Notes: generated by a model from the letters alone, not told the origin. Shown: positions 17,589-25,663, counted from the first letter of the stretch. The stretch is 30,598 nucleotides of DNA from an uncultured Acetatifactor sp. (GCA_910586775.1 CAJUJN010000051.1:1-30598), one strand, 5' to 3'. A program made the numbers and translations.

Positions 17589-17761
17589 TTATGACGCGGG
17601 TCCATACAGGATGGCCATCACGATGCCGCGGACGACCTGACCGATGACGAAGCCGCCGCCGAAGCCGTCGGCCACTTCCATACAGATTGCGGCGCCCGGT
17701 GCATCCCCGATCCCTGGCAGGGAAAAATCGAAACCCTGTACTGTCTGATTGTGCCTTCCAT
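17589..17761 (-). pseudogene. candidate small Gly-rich hydrophobic protein, frameshifted at a T5 tract
   Basis: The stretch 17359-17861 holds no confident intact gene. A strong AGGAGGA (17777-17771) precedes an ATG at 17761 by 9 nt, beginning MEGTIRQYRVSIF. The next frame then reads SLPGIGDAPGAAICMEVADG and FGGGFVIGQVVRGIVMAIL down to a TAA at 17589. Moving between the two frames at the T5 run (17723-17727 on the plus strand) would give one protein of about 58 residues with a hydrophobic C-terminus. No family is recognised. It could be a pseudogene, a sequencing error, or two overlapping chance frames. Confidence 0.3.
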
Positions 17762-17861
17762 CGTATCGTCTCCTCCTCTGACATATTTTCATGCCCAATC
17801 CATTTCCATCTTATCATATGGCATACATAAATACAACTGATAGTATAATATTTTGCCCGTC

Positions 17862-19586
17862 TCAATACTCCCTGTCCGCCATTTCCCGGGTATGATTGAA
17901 GGAAGCCGCCGCCTCAAGGCTTACTTCCATCTCTTCCACATTGTCGAAAGCCCAGTTAAACGCGTTCCGGATATCGGCAGGCATTTCCATTTCCTCATTC
18001 AGGTTCTTCACCACCCGGCGCGGGCTGTCGCACCCGCGTTTGCAGTACCGCTTGAAATCCTCCAAAACCTCCTCGTAGTTTTTCCCCTGTTTTTTGTGGA
18101 AGGTAGGATGCAGGCGGAACGCCCCTCCCACATCCCCCAGGAACTGTTCCCGGAATTTTTTATCCAGGCGCAGATAGTCAAAGCAGTAACGGGTCCCTGC
18201 CTTCTCATAAGCCTCCTTCAGGGCCTTTCCCACATCCGGCCGCTTCCCCGCCCTCTCATACAGTTCCCTGTAGTTCTCTTTCCCCGCAAGGAAGAAGACA
18301 CATCCGCTCACTGTGTGTATGGCCAGGGGAATATAGAGATAGGGCGGCCGCTCCCTGTCCTGCTCCAGGCTCTCCCGAAGTTTGTCGGCCTGCTGCGGAG
18401 TTACATCCAACACGCAGAATCCCTGGCCTTCCATATGCCAGACCCCGCTGCCCTCCCCGCCCGCCTGTGCCTTCCTGCAGAACTCATAGCCCTCCCGGCT
18501 GTCGCAGTACGCCTCGAAGAGCCGCAGGGAAAAGTCCTGCTTCCGAGGCTCCTTTCCGGACTTTCTTGCTCCCTCCTGCCCTCTGGCGGGATATCCGCTG
18601 TCCTGCAGCCAGGTCTTGATCTTAATGTGGAGCGCCATCTGCTCCAGACGGGCGGTCAGCCAGGGCAGATAGTCCTCCTTCTCCTCATCCTCCCCGTTTT
18701 TCACAGAGATCTCCAGATGCCGCAGCCGTCCGGCAATTTCCGTCCCTCCGGCATCCCGTTCCTCCCGTATCAGCCTCGCAAGCTCAGTCAGCTTCTTTCC
18801 CACATTGGCCTTGATGCGGATGTCTTCGCTCTGGCCGGCATCCGGATTCCCTGCAGGTTTCCCGTCCCCCGGCGCCTGCGCCCTCTCCGGGGACTCCCCG
18901 TTTCCTGCCTTCCCAGGCTTCACCACGCCCGACTCCAACAGCAGCGTTTCCAACCACAAATGTCCGTCCTGCATGCTGTTATCCTTATAATAGATGTCCC
19001 GCTCAGCCAGATACTCCGTCAGCCACAGATAATAGTCCGTGTCCGTGATCAGCCCCGCCATATAACCGGCATCGTTCCGCCAAAGCTCCTCCCAGAAGTC
19101 ACGGCGTTCCTTCTTGTCCTTTCCCGGCACATCCCTTAGAAGCACATCTTTGGTTTTGTCCTGGTTCCTGGCTCTGGCCCAGTCCGAGTATTCCTCCATT
19201 CCCATCACTTTTCCCAACAGCCCCTTGATTCGGGACTCGTCCCGGGGCCGTATGGGTTTCTCCGCCAAAAGCCATGGAAGTTTCTCCCAAAAGTCCCGGC
19301 CTTTCCCCGGAGCCTCCTCCAACAGCCTGCTCCATTCCGGATCCTCCCTCACAGCCTCTTCCAACAATTCCCTGATTGGAGACCTGCCCTTCGACTGCTG
19401 GTGATTCTTACGGCTATACTCCGAAAGCGACTTGTCAAGGCACTTCAGCAGCCCCGAAACATTCTCCGCCCAAAAAGCCCTGTAGAGGAAAGCCCTCTCA
19501 CGTTGGTCTTCGCATTTGACCTGGTAATCGTAGATAATATCATTGTAAAAAGTCTCACGGATACTGTTCACTGATTTTTCTTCCAT
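17862..19586 (-). CDS. unrecognised 574-residue protein, last gene of the ClpP/TraG operon
   Basis: A large soluble, highly charged protein of no recognised family. The N-terminal half is helical (FYNDIIYDYQVKCEDQRERAF, FWEELWRNDAGYMAGL). Residues about 225-255 form a Gly/Pro/Asp-rich linker, followed by a helical region (KKLTELARLIREERDAGG). The C-terminal part (about 365-574) looks more globular (GFCVLDVTPQQADKLRE, PPYLYIPLAIHTVSGCVFFL, AFRLHPTFHKKQGKNYEEV). The start overlaps the upstream gene by 19 nt with GAGGGGG as ribosome site, so translation is coupled. No membrane segment. The role is unknown; it is tied by operon to a ClpP-like protease and a TraG-like ATPase. Confidence 0.7.
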   Translation of the reverse strand: MEEKSVNSIRETFYNDIIYDYQVKCEDQRERAFLYRAFWAENVSGLLKCLDKSLSEYSRKNHQQSKGRSPIRELLEEAVREDPEWSRLLEEAPGKGRDFWEKLPWLLAEKPIRPRDESRIKGLLGKVMGMEEYSDWARARNQDKTKDVLLRDVPGKDKKERRDFWEELWRNDAGYMAGLITDTDYYLWLTEYLAERDIYYKDNSMQDGHLWLETLLLESGVVKPGKAGNGESPERAQAPGDGKPAGNPDAGQSEDIRIKANVGKKLTELARLIREERDAGGTEIAGRLRHLEISVKNGEDEEKEDYLPWLTARLEQMALHIKIKTWLQDSGYPARGQEGARKSGKEPRKQDFSLRLFEAYCDSREGYEFCRKAQAGGEGSGVWHMEGQGFCVLDVTPQQADKLRESLEQDRERPPYLYIPLAIHTVSGCVFFLAGKENYRELYERAGKRPDVGKALKEAYEKAGTRYCFDYLRLDKKFREQFLGDVGGAFRLHPTFHKKQGKNYEEVLEDFKRYCKRGCDSPRRVVKNLNEEMEMPADIRNAFNWAFDNVEEMEVSLEAAASFNHTREMADREY

Positions 19587-20971
19587 TGCAGCCCCCTCTC
19601 ACAGCGTTCCGCCTGCCGGCAGGGACCGTCATAGATACGGCTGTACACGTCCAATACCTTATCGGTATCCGCCATAGGGGAGAGTTCCCTATCAAGCAGA
19701 TACAGATCCACGATCACCTCCAGTTCCTGCGAAAAGTCCCGCAGAACCTCTGGTCCGGCCTTCTCAAAGAGCGCCGCAAACCTCCGGCAGGCTTCCAGAT
19801 ACTCGGCCCTGCATGCAAAGCCTAAGGCAAGCACGGCCAGGTAATCCCTCCGCTCGTACTCCTCTGCCATCCGCTCCAACTCGGCGGCCTCAAATGCGGC
19901 TTTGGTTTCGAAATCAGGGAAGGGGTAAGGGTCATCGTCCTCATCATAATCCGCATAGGCATCATAATCGTCATAGGCATCATAATCCGCATAGGCATCA
20001 TAATCCGCATAGGCATCCCCGTAGTCGTCATCGCCGTCCGGGCCGCCATCGGCTCCCTCCGCAGGGAGAACGGTGTTTTCCCTGTTTTCGCAGCACACAG
20101 AGCCGTCCATTCCGTCCTCGCCGCTGCCCTTCTCCGTCTGCACCGCTTTTTCCGCCCGGACTGCCCCTTCCTCCAGAGTCGTGTCTTTGTCCGAAGCCGT
20201 TCCTTCGCCCACGCTTATCGCTTTGTCCGGGGCCGTTTCTTCGCCGGAGCTTATCGCTTTGTCCGGGGCTGTTCCTTCTCCCGATTCCGCCGCTTCGTCC
20301 CGGGCGATCCCCTCGCCCCTTCCTTTCCGGCAGGAACCCGAATGATGCCTGATGAAGATGCGTTTCATGTTGCCCTCATTGGTCATGGAATTAAGCCTGG
20401 TATTCGGCAGCCTCCACCAGGGACTCATAGCGCTGTCGTCGGACTCTCTCTCCGGATCAACAATGGTTTTATAGAGATGGAAGCCGAAGTGTGTGTCATA
20501 GCCCTCGTAGAGTTCATTCGTTTTGCTGCCGTCCGGACCGGCCATGACGCACCATCTCCTGGATATCCGCCTGGCCTGTTCCAGAAGGAAAGCAAAATCC
20601 GTCCGCTCCTTCGACACGAAGCCGTAAGGATAGGCACGTACATACGCCCCCTCGTACAGACTGCACCGCATGACCAGGTAGAGGTAGAGTCCATACAGCT
20701 CCCGCCGCTCCCTAAGATAGGGTTCCGCCAGGCTCTCTCCTGTAGCCGGATCCCTGTCCATATACGTCTGCAGCTTCTCCGCCCAGCCGCCCATGAGTTC
20801 TCCCACCAGAACGCAGAGCTTCTCCTGGCTAAAGTTTCCCTTCCCGTCCGTGATCTGCGGCCGGAAGGAGTATCCATGCCCCTTCATATGGCCTGTCAGC
20901 CTCTCTGTCACCTCCTGGAGGCACAGCAGATTCTTTTGGTAATTTCCCCAGTTTCCCTCCAATATTCTCAT
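19568..20971 (-). CDS. unrecognised 467-residue protein with two tandem-repeat regions
   Basis: Of no recognised family. The N-terminal 200 residues look globular (LCVLVGELMGGWAEKLQTYM, GLYLYLVMRCSLYEGAYVRAY, ARRISRRWCVMAGPDG, GFHLYKTIVDPE). Residues 219-266 are four 12-residue units of the type GEGTAPDKAISS. Residues 320-343 are four hexapeptides AYADYD. The C-terminal 110 residues are helical again (AAELERMAEEYERRDYLAVLALGF, EVIVDLYLLDRELSPMADT). The ribosome site GGAGAGG lies upstream of the ATG, and the stop overlaps the next gene by 19 nt. The repeat region is acidic and probably a flexible linker. Confidence 0.7.
   Translation of the reverse strand: MRILEGNWGNYQKNLLCLQEVTERLTGHMKGHGYSFRPQITDGKGNFSQEKLCVLVGELMGGWAEKLQTYMDRDPATGESLAEPYLRERRELYGLYLYLVMRCSLYEGAYVRAYPYGFVSKERTDFAFLLEQARRISRRWCVMAGPDGSKTNELYEGYDTHFGFHLYKTIVDPERESDDSAMSPWWRLPNTRLNSMTNEGNMKRIFIRHHSGSCRKGRGEGIARDEAAESGEGTAPDKAISSGEETAPDKAISVGEGTASDKDTTLEEGAVRAEKAVQTEKGSGEDGMDGSVCCENRENTVLPAEGADGGPDGDDDYGDAYADYDAYADYDAYDDYDAYADYDEDDDPYPFPDFETKAAFEAAELERMAEEYERRDYLAVLALGFACRAEYLEACRRFAALFEKAGPEVLRDFSQELEVIVDLYLLDRELSPMADTDKVLDVYSRIYDGPCRQAERCERGLQWKKNQ
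19943..20014. repeat. 18-bp tandem repeat, four copies (AYADYD coding)
   Basis: Four head-to-tail units of ATCATAATCCGCATAGGC, at 19943, 19961, 19979 and 19997; the second differs at two positions. In frame, encoding hexapeptide repeats. Confidence 0.9.
20174..20317. repeat. 36-bp tandem repeat, four copies (GEGTAPDKAISS-type)
   Basis: Units at 20174, 20210, 20246 and 20282, most alike in the middle two (GCTTATCGCTTTGTCCGGGG). In frame; each encodes 12 residues. Confidence 0.8.
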
Positions 20972-21092
20972 CCTTTTCTTACCTCTCCTCTCCTGAAATC
21001 GGGAATATATGTGTGCCCTGTATAAAACAATCCGGCGGATTCCCGCAAGACGTCCCGCTGCATCTTGCGGAATCCTGTATGGGCTGTCACAG

Positions 21093-22187
21093 TCAGAAGC
21101 CGGACCATTCAGCCGGCAGATACGGCTCCACCCACATCGTATACAGATACACCGCCGACGCGTTTATCTCCTCCATGGCATGGGCCATCCGTTCCTCGCA
21201 GATGTTCTTCTCCAGAAGCTCCCGGAAATCCCGGAAGGGCGTCTGGGCTGCCAGCGCACGCAGGGACTGGGGGCTGCAGTCATATTCAGGCAAAAATACC
21301 TGGCTGCGGACAGCTCTCGGGGCAAGTCCTTCCCTGCCGGGATCCGGCACATCCTCCGGATACGCTCCGGCCAGGGCGAGATAATGCCCATAAGGATCCG
21401 GATACCATCCCCCTTCCTCCATCAGCTTCCGTCCCTCCAAACCAGGACAATACTTACCCAGGATCTCCCTGAACTGTCGTGCGCTGTCCGCCTGCGTCCC
21501 TCCCTGTTCTTCCAGGCAGCAGCAGAGGGCATCCATGCAGCGGAGGATATGGTCCAGACGGCCAAATTCCTGCTGCGCGGCAATATAGCGCCTTAGGATA
21601 TCCGCCAGGGCCTCCCCCAGAGGCCATGAGCCGTCGCGGCTCTTCAGGAAGCGCTGTCCGAACAGTCGGAAATCTGTATGGGACGCTCCCGGCATCCCCT
21701 CCTCCCCGGAAGCAAATTCCGCCAGGGCATCCAGATACTGTCCCAGGGTCATCCTCATGCAGTGGCAGATATCTTTGTTCTTCCCCCTGCCCTTCGCATG
21801 GTCCAGCAGCATCAGCCCCAGCAAAATGACGGCATTGACCGTGCCGGCGCGCCAGAGGAGCTGGCAGGGATTACAGGAGTCCTCCGCAGACAGCACCATT
21901 TCCGGCTGATCCCGCATACGGCAGGCGGTATCGTAGATTATCGCCAGCCTGAAGGTCTGACAGAAGCCATGATAAGTATCCACGTCCACAGAGGGATGCT
22001 CCCAGAACCTCCCTGTCAGTTCATTCATGGCATCCAAGTCTTCCGCTCCGCAGAAAAAATACCCGGCGGGGATTTCGGAAAATTTCCGCACCATCCGAAG
22101 GGCGGCTTCCGGCGAGGATGCCCTTGATTCTGCCGCATATTGAAGCCGCTCCTCCAGTGTCAAAAGATCTCTTTCCTGTTTTTCCAT
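21093..22187 (-). CDS. unrecognised 364-residue protein of the ClpP/TraG operon
   Basis: A soluble, mostly helical protein of no recognised family. It is rich in Cys (CGAEDLDA, SCNPCQLLW, KDICHCMR, MDALCCCLEEQ) but without a regular zinc-binding pattern. Residues about 110-128 (LLWRAGTVNAVILLGLMLLDH) are hydrophobic but look like a buried helix. The start at 22187 has AAAGGTGAG just upstream. It sits between the TraG-like ATPase gene and the 467-residue gene (gap about 120 nt) on the same strand. Confidence 0.7.
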   Translation of the reverse strand: MEKQERDLLTLEERLQYAAESRASSPEAALRMVRKFSEIPAGYFFCGAEDLDAMNELTGRFWEHPSVDVDTYHGFCQTFRLAIIYDTACRMRDQPEMVLSAEDSCNPCQLLWRAGTVNAVILLGLMLLDHAKGRGKNKDICHCMRMTLGQYLDALAEFASGEEGMPGASHTDFRLFGQRFLKSRDGSWPLGEALADILRRYIAAQQEFGRLDHILRCMDALCCCLEEQGGTQADSARQFREILGKYCPGLEGRKLMEEGGWYPDPYGHYLALAGAYPEDVPDPGREGLAPRAVRSQVFLPEYDCSPQSLRALAAQTPFRDFRELLEKNICEERMAHAMEEINASAVYLYTMWVEPYLPAEWSGF

Positions 22188-22220
22188 GTTCTCACCTTTC
22201 TGCCCGTTATCGGCGGGCTT

Positions 22221-22382
22221 TCATTTCAATATTTGCTTCTCCCTGCTGCTGAATATGATGCCCGTTCCATCCCCGTCCCGGCGGCAGTCACCGGCCTCAT
22301 CCTCATACGGGAAATCCTCCGGAAACTCCGAGCCGTATTCCCAGGAACCGGCCCTCTGCATCTTTTTCCTGCTCTCTGCCAT
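22221..22382 (-). CDS. possible small acidic protein (53 aa)
   Basis: Starts MAESRKKMQRAGSWEYG and continues SEFPEDFPYEDEAGDCRRDG to a stop at 22221. The composition and codons look coding, but there is no good ribosome site at 22382. The same frame is open upstream to 22523, just after the TraG stop. Another frame from 22519 (MYREFRKRLGKGPFHHGG) looks coding only at its beginning, so a frameshifted small gene is also possible. The rest of 22383-22528 holds nothing else I can name. Confidence 0.35.
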   Translation of the reverse strand: MAESRKKMQRAGSWEYGSEFPEDFPYEDEAGDCRRDGDGTGIIFSSREKQILK

Positions 22383-22528
22383 CTTAGCATACGCTGAAGA
22401 ATAATACAACTTACAGCATAGGTAGTAATACAATATATCTTCTCCGGCCGGAAGCCATGGCAGAAGCCGCCGTGATGGAACGGCCCCTTGCCCAGGCGCT
22501 TCCGGAATTCCCGATACATCCAAATACG

Positions 22529-23833
22529 TTATAAACCATCGCTTCCAAATACCGCTTCGCTCTCATCAACAGCCTGCTCGAACGTTTCCATCAGGCTGCG
22601 GTAAGCATCATCTCCATTCAGCTCGTACTTTACAGCCTTCCGCGGCTCGCTGCCCCGGGTGAAGAGGAACAGGCTGTCTAAGGGGAGGTTTAATACCGTG
22701 GAAACCTGGCAGTTGAACTTTTCCGCAAAATACCTTGCCGTCCGGGTGTCTGTCCCCCCCAGGTACAGGCAATGATCACAGTTATTGATGATGGTCTGGG
22801 CCTTTGACTCTCCGTAGAGGCCCTCCAACTGGGAGAGGCTCTGTACGATCAGGCTGACATAAATCTCCCGGGAACGGATCACGGAGATGATCTTGTCGAA
22901 ATCAGGAATCAAGGTGTTGGTGCTGAAGTCGTCCAGGATCAGGCGCACCGGGATGGGAAGTCGGCTGTCCGGCTGCCTGTCCGCAGCAGCCATAAGATAC
23001 TGCAGCGCCTGGGTATAGAACAGGTTGATCAGGGCATCCTGGCTGCGGTCGGAGTCGCTGACGGACAGGAACAGAACCGTCTTTCCCCTAAGGAATGCCC
23101 CCAGGTCCACCTGACGCTGCATCCGGAACATCCGTTTCATGCCGGAGTAAGACACCGCATCCAGGTGCTGTGCCAGGATCCCCTTGATACTGGCGTCCAT
23201 CCTGTCCGCCTTTGTATTCTGCTGCACCATCCTGAATTTCCGCGCAAAGGCGCAGTCCGGGTGCGCAATGCATTCCTCCGCCACCACATTGTCCAGATCG
23301 GCAGTCCCCATCTTCGTAAGGAAGGTATACGCCTGGTACAGGTCATGCTGCTTCCGGGGCAGCCGGTTCAGGACGAAAAGGAGGATGGCCTCCAGGTACA
23401 TCTGGGCAGCCATGTCCCAGAAAGGCTCTTTGTGGTTATTGCACGGGCAGATAGCCTGCGCCACCTTCTTGATGTCCTGCTCGTTGTAGTAGTCGCCCTC
23501 CCGGTTGGCCTCGCTGTCCCGGCATTTCCGGATATAAGTCAGGGGATTGTAACCCCAGGGAGTGGCGGCCGTGTCGGTAAAGTCCAGGTGCATGACCGTG
23601 TAGCCCTGCTTTTCCAGATGTCTGCCGTAGAGCCTGCGCAGGTTCCCCTTGGTGTCGGCCACAATGAGGCTGTCCTGGGTATGGAGGATGTTGGGCACCA
23701 CATAGCCCCTGGTTTTTCCGCCGCCGGAAGGCCCCACCACCAGGTCGTTGTTGTTAATCCCCGTGACCCAGGTGTCGTTGCTGACAGAGACACCCTTTGC
23801 AAGAATACGATTGGATCTGACGTTGTGAAACAT
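22529..23833 (-). CDS. VirD4/TraG-like coupling ATPase without membrane anchor
   Basis: A 434-residue member of the TraG/VirD4 (T4SS-DNA_transf) ATPases. Walker A is GPSGGGKT (34-41), followed by RGYVVPNI and SLIVADTKGNLRRLYGRHLE. PTYPPWGYNP-like motifs appear as TPWGYNPL (91-98). Walker B is RLILDDF (297-303), and VSLIVQSLSQLEGLYGE (326-342) is the typical strand and arginine-region neighbour. Canonical VirD4 has N-terminal membrane helices and is larger; here the ATPase begins almost at residue 1 and no hydrophobic segment exists. No relaxase or mating-pair genes are nearby. The ribosome site GAAGGGAG lies upstream and the gene follows the ClpP-like gene by 75 nt. It probably works as a cytoplasmic hexameric ATPase of unknown cargo. 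Confidence 0.8.
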   Translation of the reverse strand: MFHNVRSNRILAKGVSVSNDTWVTGINNNDLVVGPSGGGKTRGYVVPNILHTQDSLIVADTKGNLRRLYGRHLEKQGYTVMHLDFTDTAATPWGYNPLTYIRKCRDSEANREGDYYNEQDIKKVAQAICPCNNHKEPFWDMAAQMYLEAILLFVLNRLPRKQHDLYQAYTFLTKMGTADLDNVVAEECIAHPDCAFARKFRMVQQNTKADRMDASIKGILAQHLDAVSYSGMKRMFRMQRQVDLGAFLRGKTVLFLSVSDSDRSQDALINLFYTQALQYLMAAADRQPDSRLPIPVRLILDDFSTNTLIPDFDKIISVIRSREIYVSLIVQSLSQLEGLYGESKAQTIINNCDHCLYLGGTDTRTARYFAEKFNCQVSTVLNLPLDSLFLFTRGSEPRKAVKYELNGDDAYRSLMETFEQAVDESEAVFGSDGL

Positions 23834-23908
23834 GTTTTCTTCTCCCTTCTAAAATTCCTCTGTGGATTTTTCCATTTGATACAGGCTTTCGCCGGTTCCC
23901 TCCATGGC

Positions 23909-24505
23909 CTAACAGCCCTCTGCCAGGCTCGTGATAATATGGTCCGCCAGGCCGAATTCCAAGGCCTCCTCCGCCCGGAAATAGCTGTCCGTGGCGGTTT
24001 TGGCCAGAACCTCCTCCAGGCTTTTGCCGGAGTGTTCCGAGATGACCCTGGCAATAATCTGCCGGGTCTCCATCAGGTCATCGCTGACCGCTTTCAGTTT
24101 CAGGGCGCTGCCGCCGGTCCGGACGATCAGCGGGTCATGGATCATGATGCGGCTGTGGGGCAGCATGTCCCGCCTGCTCCCTGATACAAAAAGCAGCGCC
24201 GCCATGGAAGCCGCCAGCCCCACACAGACCGTGCGGATGGGGCAGCTCACCGCCTGCATCACGTCGTAGAGAGCCATGCCGCTGTCTACGCTGCCGCCGG
24301 GGCTGTTGATAAAAAGGGTGATCTGTCCCTCCGGGTCCTGCCGCTGCAGGTAGCGCAGCTGGCGGACCAGAGCGTTTACCGAGGCTGCGTCCACTTCTCC
24401 CACCAGCTCCACCTCCCGGTGGGACAGCATCTCATCCTGGATGGGAATGAGATCGTAGCCGTGGGATGATTCCCTGATGATTCTTGCTTCGTTTGAAATG
24501 TACAT
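23909..24505 (-). CDS. ClpP-family serine protease paralogue
   Basis: A 198-residue ClpP-fold protein. The catalytic triad is visible: S100 in GLAASMAA, H123 in HSRIMIHDPL, D173 in TATDSYF. INSPGGSVDSGMALYD (66-81) forms the oxyanion region. The N-terminal 30 residues (MYISNEARIIRESSHGYDLI) differ from housekeeping ClpP. No Clp ATPase gene is nearby; the next gene encodes a TraG-like ATPase. AGGAGG lies 10 nt upstream of the ATG. It is the first gene of the operon, driven by palindrome promoter 4. It degrades or processes proteins in the cytoplasm; the target is unknown. Confidence 0.85.
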   Translation of the reverse strand: MYISNEARIIRESSHGYDLIPIQDEMLSHREVELVGEVDAASVNALVRQLRYLQRQDPEGQITLFINSPGGSVDSGMALYDVMQAVSCPIRTVCVGLAASMAALLFVSGSRRDMLPHSRIMIHDPLIVRTGGSALKLKAVSDDLMETRQIIARVISEHSGKSLEEVLAKTATDSYFRAEEALEFGLADHIITSLAEGC

Positions 24506-24601
24506 AAAGCTGTTTCCTCCTATATATATAGTCCTGCGCGGCGGCAGTGCGCCTTTGCGACTTTACCGTTCAGCCATTAATACTTGACACTTCCGCGGCT
24601 G

Positions 24602-24652
24602 TAATACCATTCTATCAGGTGCCGATTCCGGCATTTGTAAAAATTACGATAT
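24602..24652 (-). promoter_or_regulatory. palindrome-box promoter 4 (ClpP/TraG operon)
   Basis: Minus-strand TGATAGAAT extended -10 (hexamer 24614-24609), 21 bp, then CGTAATTTTTACA (24648-24636). The arms are CGTAA and TTAC, slightly less perfect than the other three. The start codon of the ClpP-like gene is about 95 nt downstream. Confidence 0.6.
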
Positions 24653-24731
24653 AACCAAATATAGCATACAGCATAGAAAAATAATGCCTTGCGCACATTA
24701 CACAAAATCTCATCTTTTAGTATGATTGGGA

Positions 24732-24737
24732 TATACT
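24732..24737 (+). promoter_or_regulatory. -10 element of the XRE regulator gene
   Basis: TATACT about 20 nt upstream of the 24758 start; no clear -35. It implies transcription from about 24744, which excludes the longer frame starting at 24689. Confidence 0.45.
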
Positions 24738-24757
24738 ATAAGCATTGGAGGGATTCT

Positions 24758-25114
24758 ATGGTGCGGCGGACATTGGGCAGGCGTATCCGGGAAGAACGTC
24801 TGAAACTGAATCTTACACAGGAGAAGTTAGCGGAAGAGGTAAACCTCTCCATGGCATATATCGGGCAGATTGAACGCGGGGAGCGCAGTCTGACCCTGGA
24901 TAATCTGGTGGCGGTGGCCAACCGGTTAGGCGTTACAGTGGATTACCTGCTTTCTGATTCCGTTAATCCGGATGAGGATGCGGAATATTTGATTTTACGT
25001 CAGCTGCTGGCCGGCAGGACAAAGTCACAGAGAGCGTTGGCAGTCAACATGGTGAAGCTTATGTTTGGCTATCTGGATGAAAATTCCTGCCAGGACGGAA
25101 AAGGGGAAAATTAA
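24758..25114 (+). CDS. XRE-family helix-turn-helix transcriptional regulator
   Basis: A 118-residue protein with an N-terminal XRE HTH (residues about 8-62: GRRIREERLKLNLTQEKLAE, LSMAYIGQIERGERSLTLDN, AVANRLGVTVDYLL) and a short helical C-terminus (LILRQLLAGRTKSQRALAVN). The ATG at 24758 has GGAGG 6-7 nt upstream. It is divergent from the ClpP/TraG operon and convergent with the small gene at 25145. Two of the four palindrome boxes lie within 1 kb of it, so it is a candidate to bind them. Confidence 0.85.
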   Translation: MVRRTLGRRIREERLKLNLTQEKLAEEVNLSMAYIGQIERGERSLTLDNLVAVANRLGVTVDYLLSDSVNPDEDAEYLILRQLLAGRTKSQRALAVNMVKLMFGYLDENSCQDGKGEN

Positions 25115-25144
25115 ATTTCCGCCTGGAAATGCAGGAAAATCAAT

Positions 25145-25393
25145 TCACAAATCCTCATGGGGCATAGAGGCGCATTTCAGGAGAAAGCGGATTCCTTCCA
25201 TAAACCCTCTGTTGAACAGCTCTTTTCCCAATTCGTCATAAAAATGATTCAGTTCTTCCTCTATCCGCAGATACTCCTCACCGGAGATATTGGCTGCCAA
25301 CTCTGCGTACAGATGCTTTTCCCGCAGTTCCAGTTCCGGCGATTTTCCCGCAACCCTGCGGATATATATGGCGTCTGTAAAATACCGTTCCAT
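25145..25393 (-). CDS. small helical protein, DUF6809-like
   Basis: An 82-residue protein starting at MERYFTDAIYIRRVAG, with AGGAGG 8 nt upstream; the longer frame to 25444 has no ribosome site. It is predicted all-helical, with EYLRIEEELNHFYDELGKEL and FNRGFMEGIRFLL, resembling the ending of DUF6809 proteins, which are common in Clostridia and of unknown function. It is driven by palindrome promoter 3. The family match is from memory. Confidence 0.65.
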   Translation of the reverse strand: MERYFTDAIYIRRVAGKSPELELREKHLYAELAANISGEEYLRIEEELNHFYDELGKELFNRGFMEGIRFLLKCASMPHEDL

Positions 25394-25483
25394 GTCACAT
25401 TCCTCCTCGTCTGATCTGATTGGTATGCCGGCAGGCGGCGTCACGAAGCAGGGGCATAAGGGTTTGGTTCATTTCTGATGCCC

Positions 25484-25531
25484 GATATTTATTATAGCAG
25501 GCCCGGACTATGTATTCGTAATTTTTACGAA
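25484..25531 (-). promoter_or_regulatory. palindrome-box promoter 3 (DUF6809-like gene)
   Basis: Minus-strand extended -10 TGCTATAAT (hexamer 25496-25491), 20 bp, then CGTAATTTTTACG (25517-25529) within TTCGTAA-TTT-TTACGAA. The CCTGCTATA sequence is shared with promoters 1 and 2. Confidence 0.7.
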
Positions 25532-25663
25532 TTTCTATTGTTTACGTATTTGTTCCGAAAGTGTGTCAATTGCACAGCTCCCGGCTTGTGTCTTTCTTCA
25601 GACTAAAGACAGGAACCATTCGTTATACGGAAACGAAACCCTGCACTTTCGGGATATTTTTTC

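Noticed and set aside
19943..20014. CRISPR-like array of 18-bp repeats
   Set aside because: Units are directly joined with no spacers and are in frame with a protein.
22529..24505. Integrative conjugative element
   Set aside because: Apart from the TraG-like ATPase there is no relaxase, integrase, VirB4 or attachment site in the window.
24689..25114. Longer start of the XRE regulator at 24689
   Set aside because: It would begin upstream of the likely -10 box, has no ribosome site, and adds a non-family N-terminus; 24758 has GGAGG.
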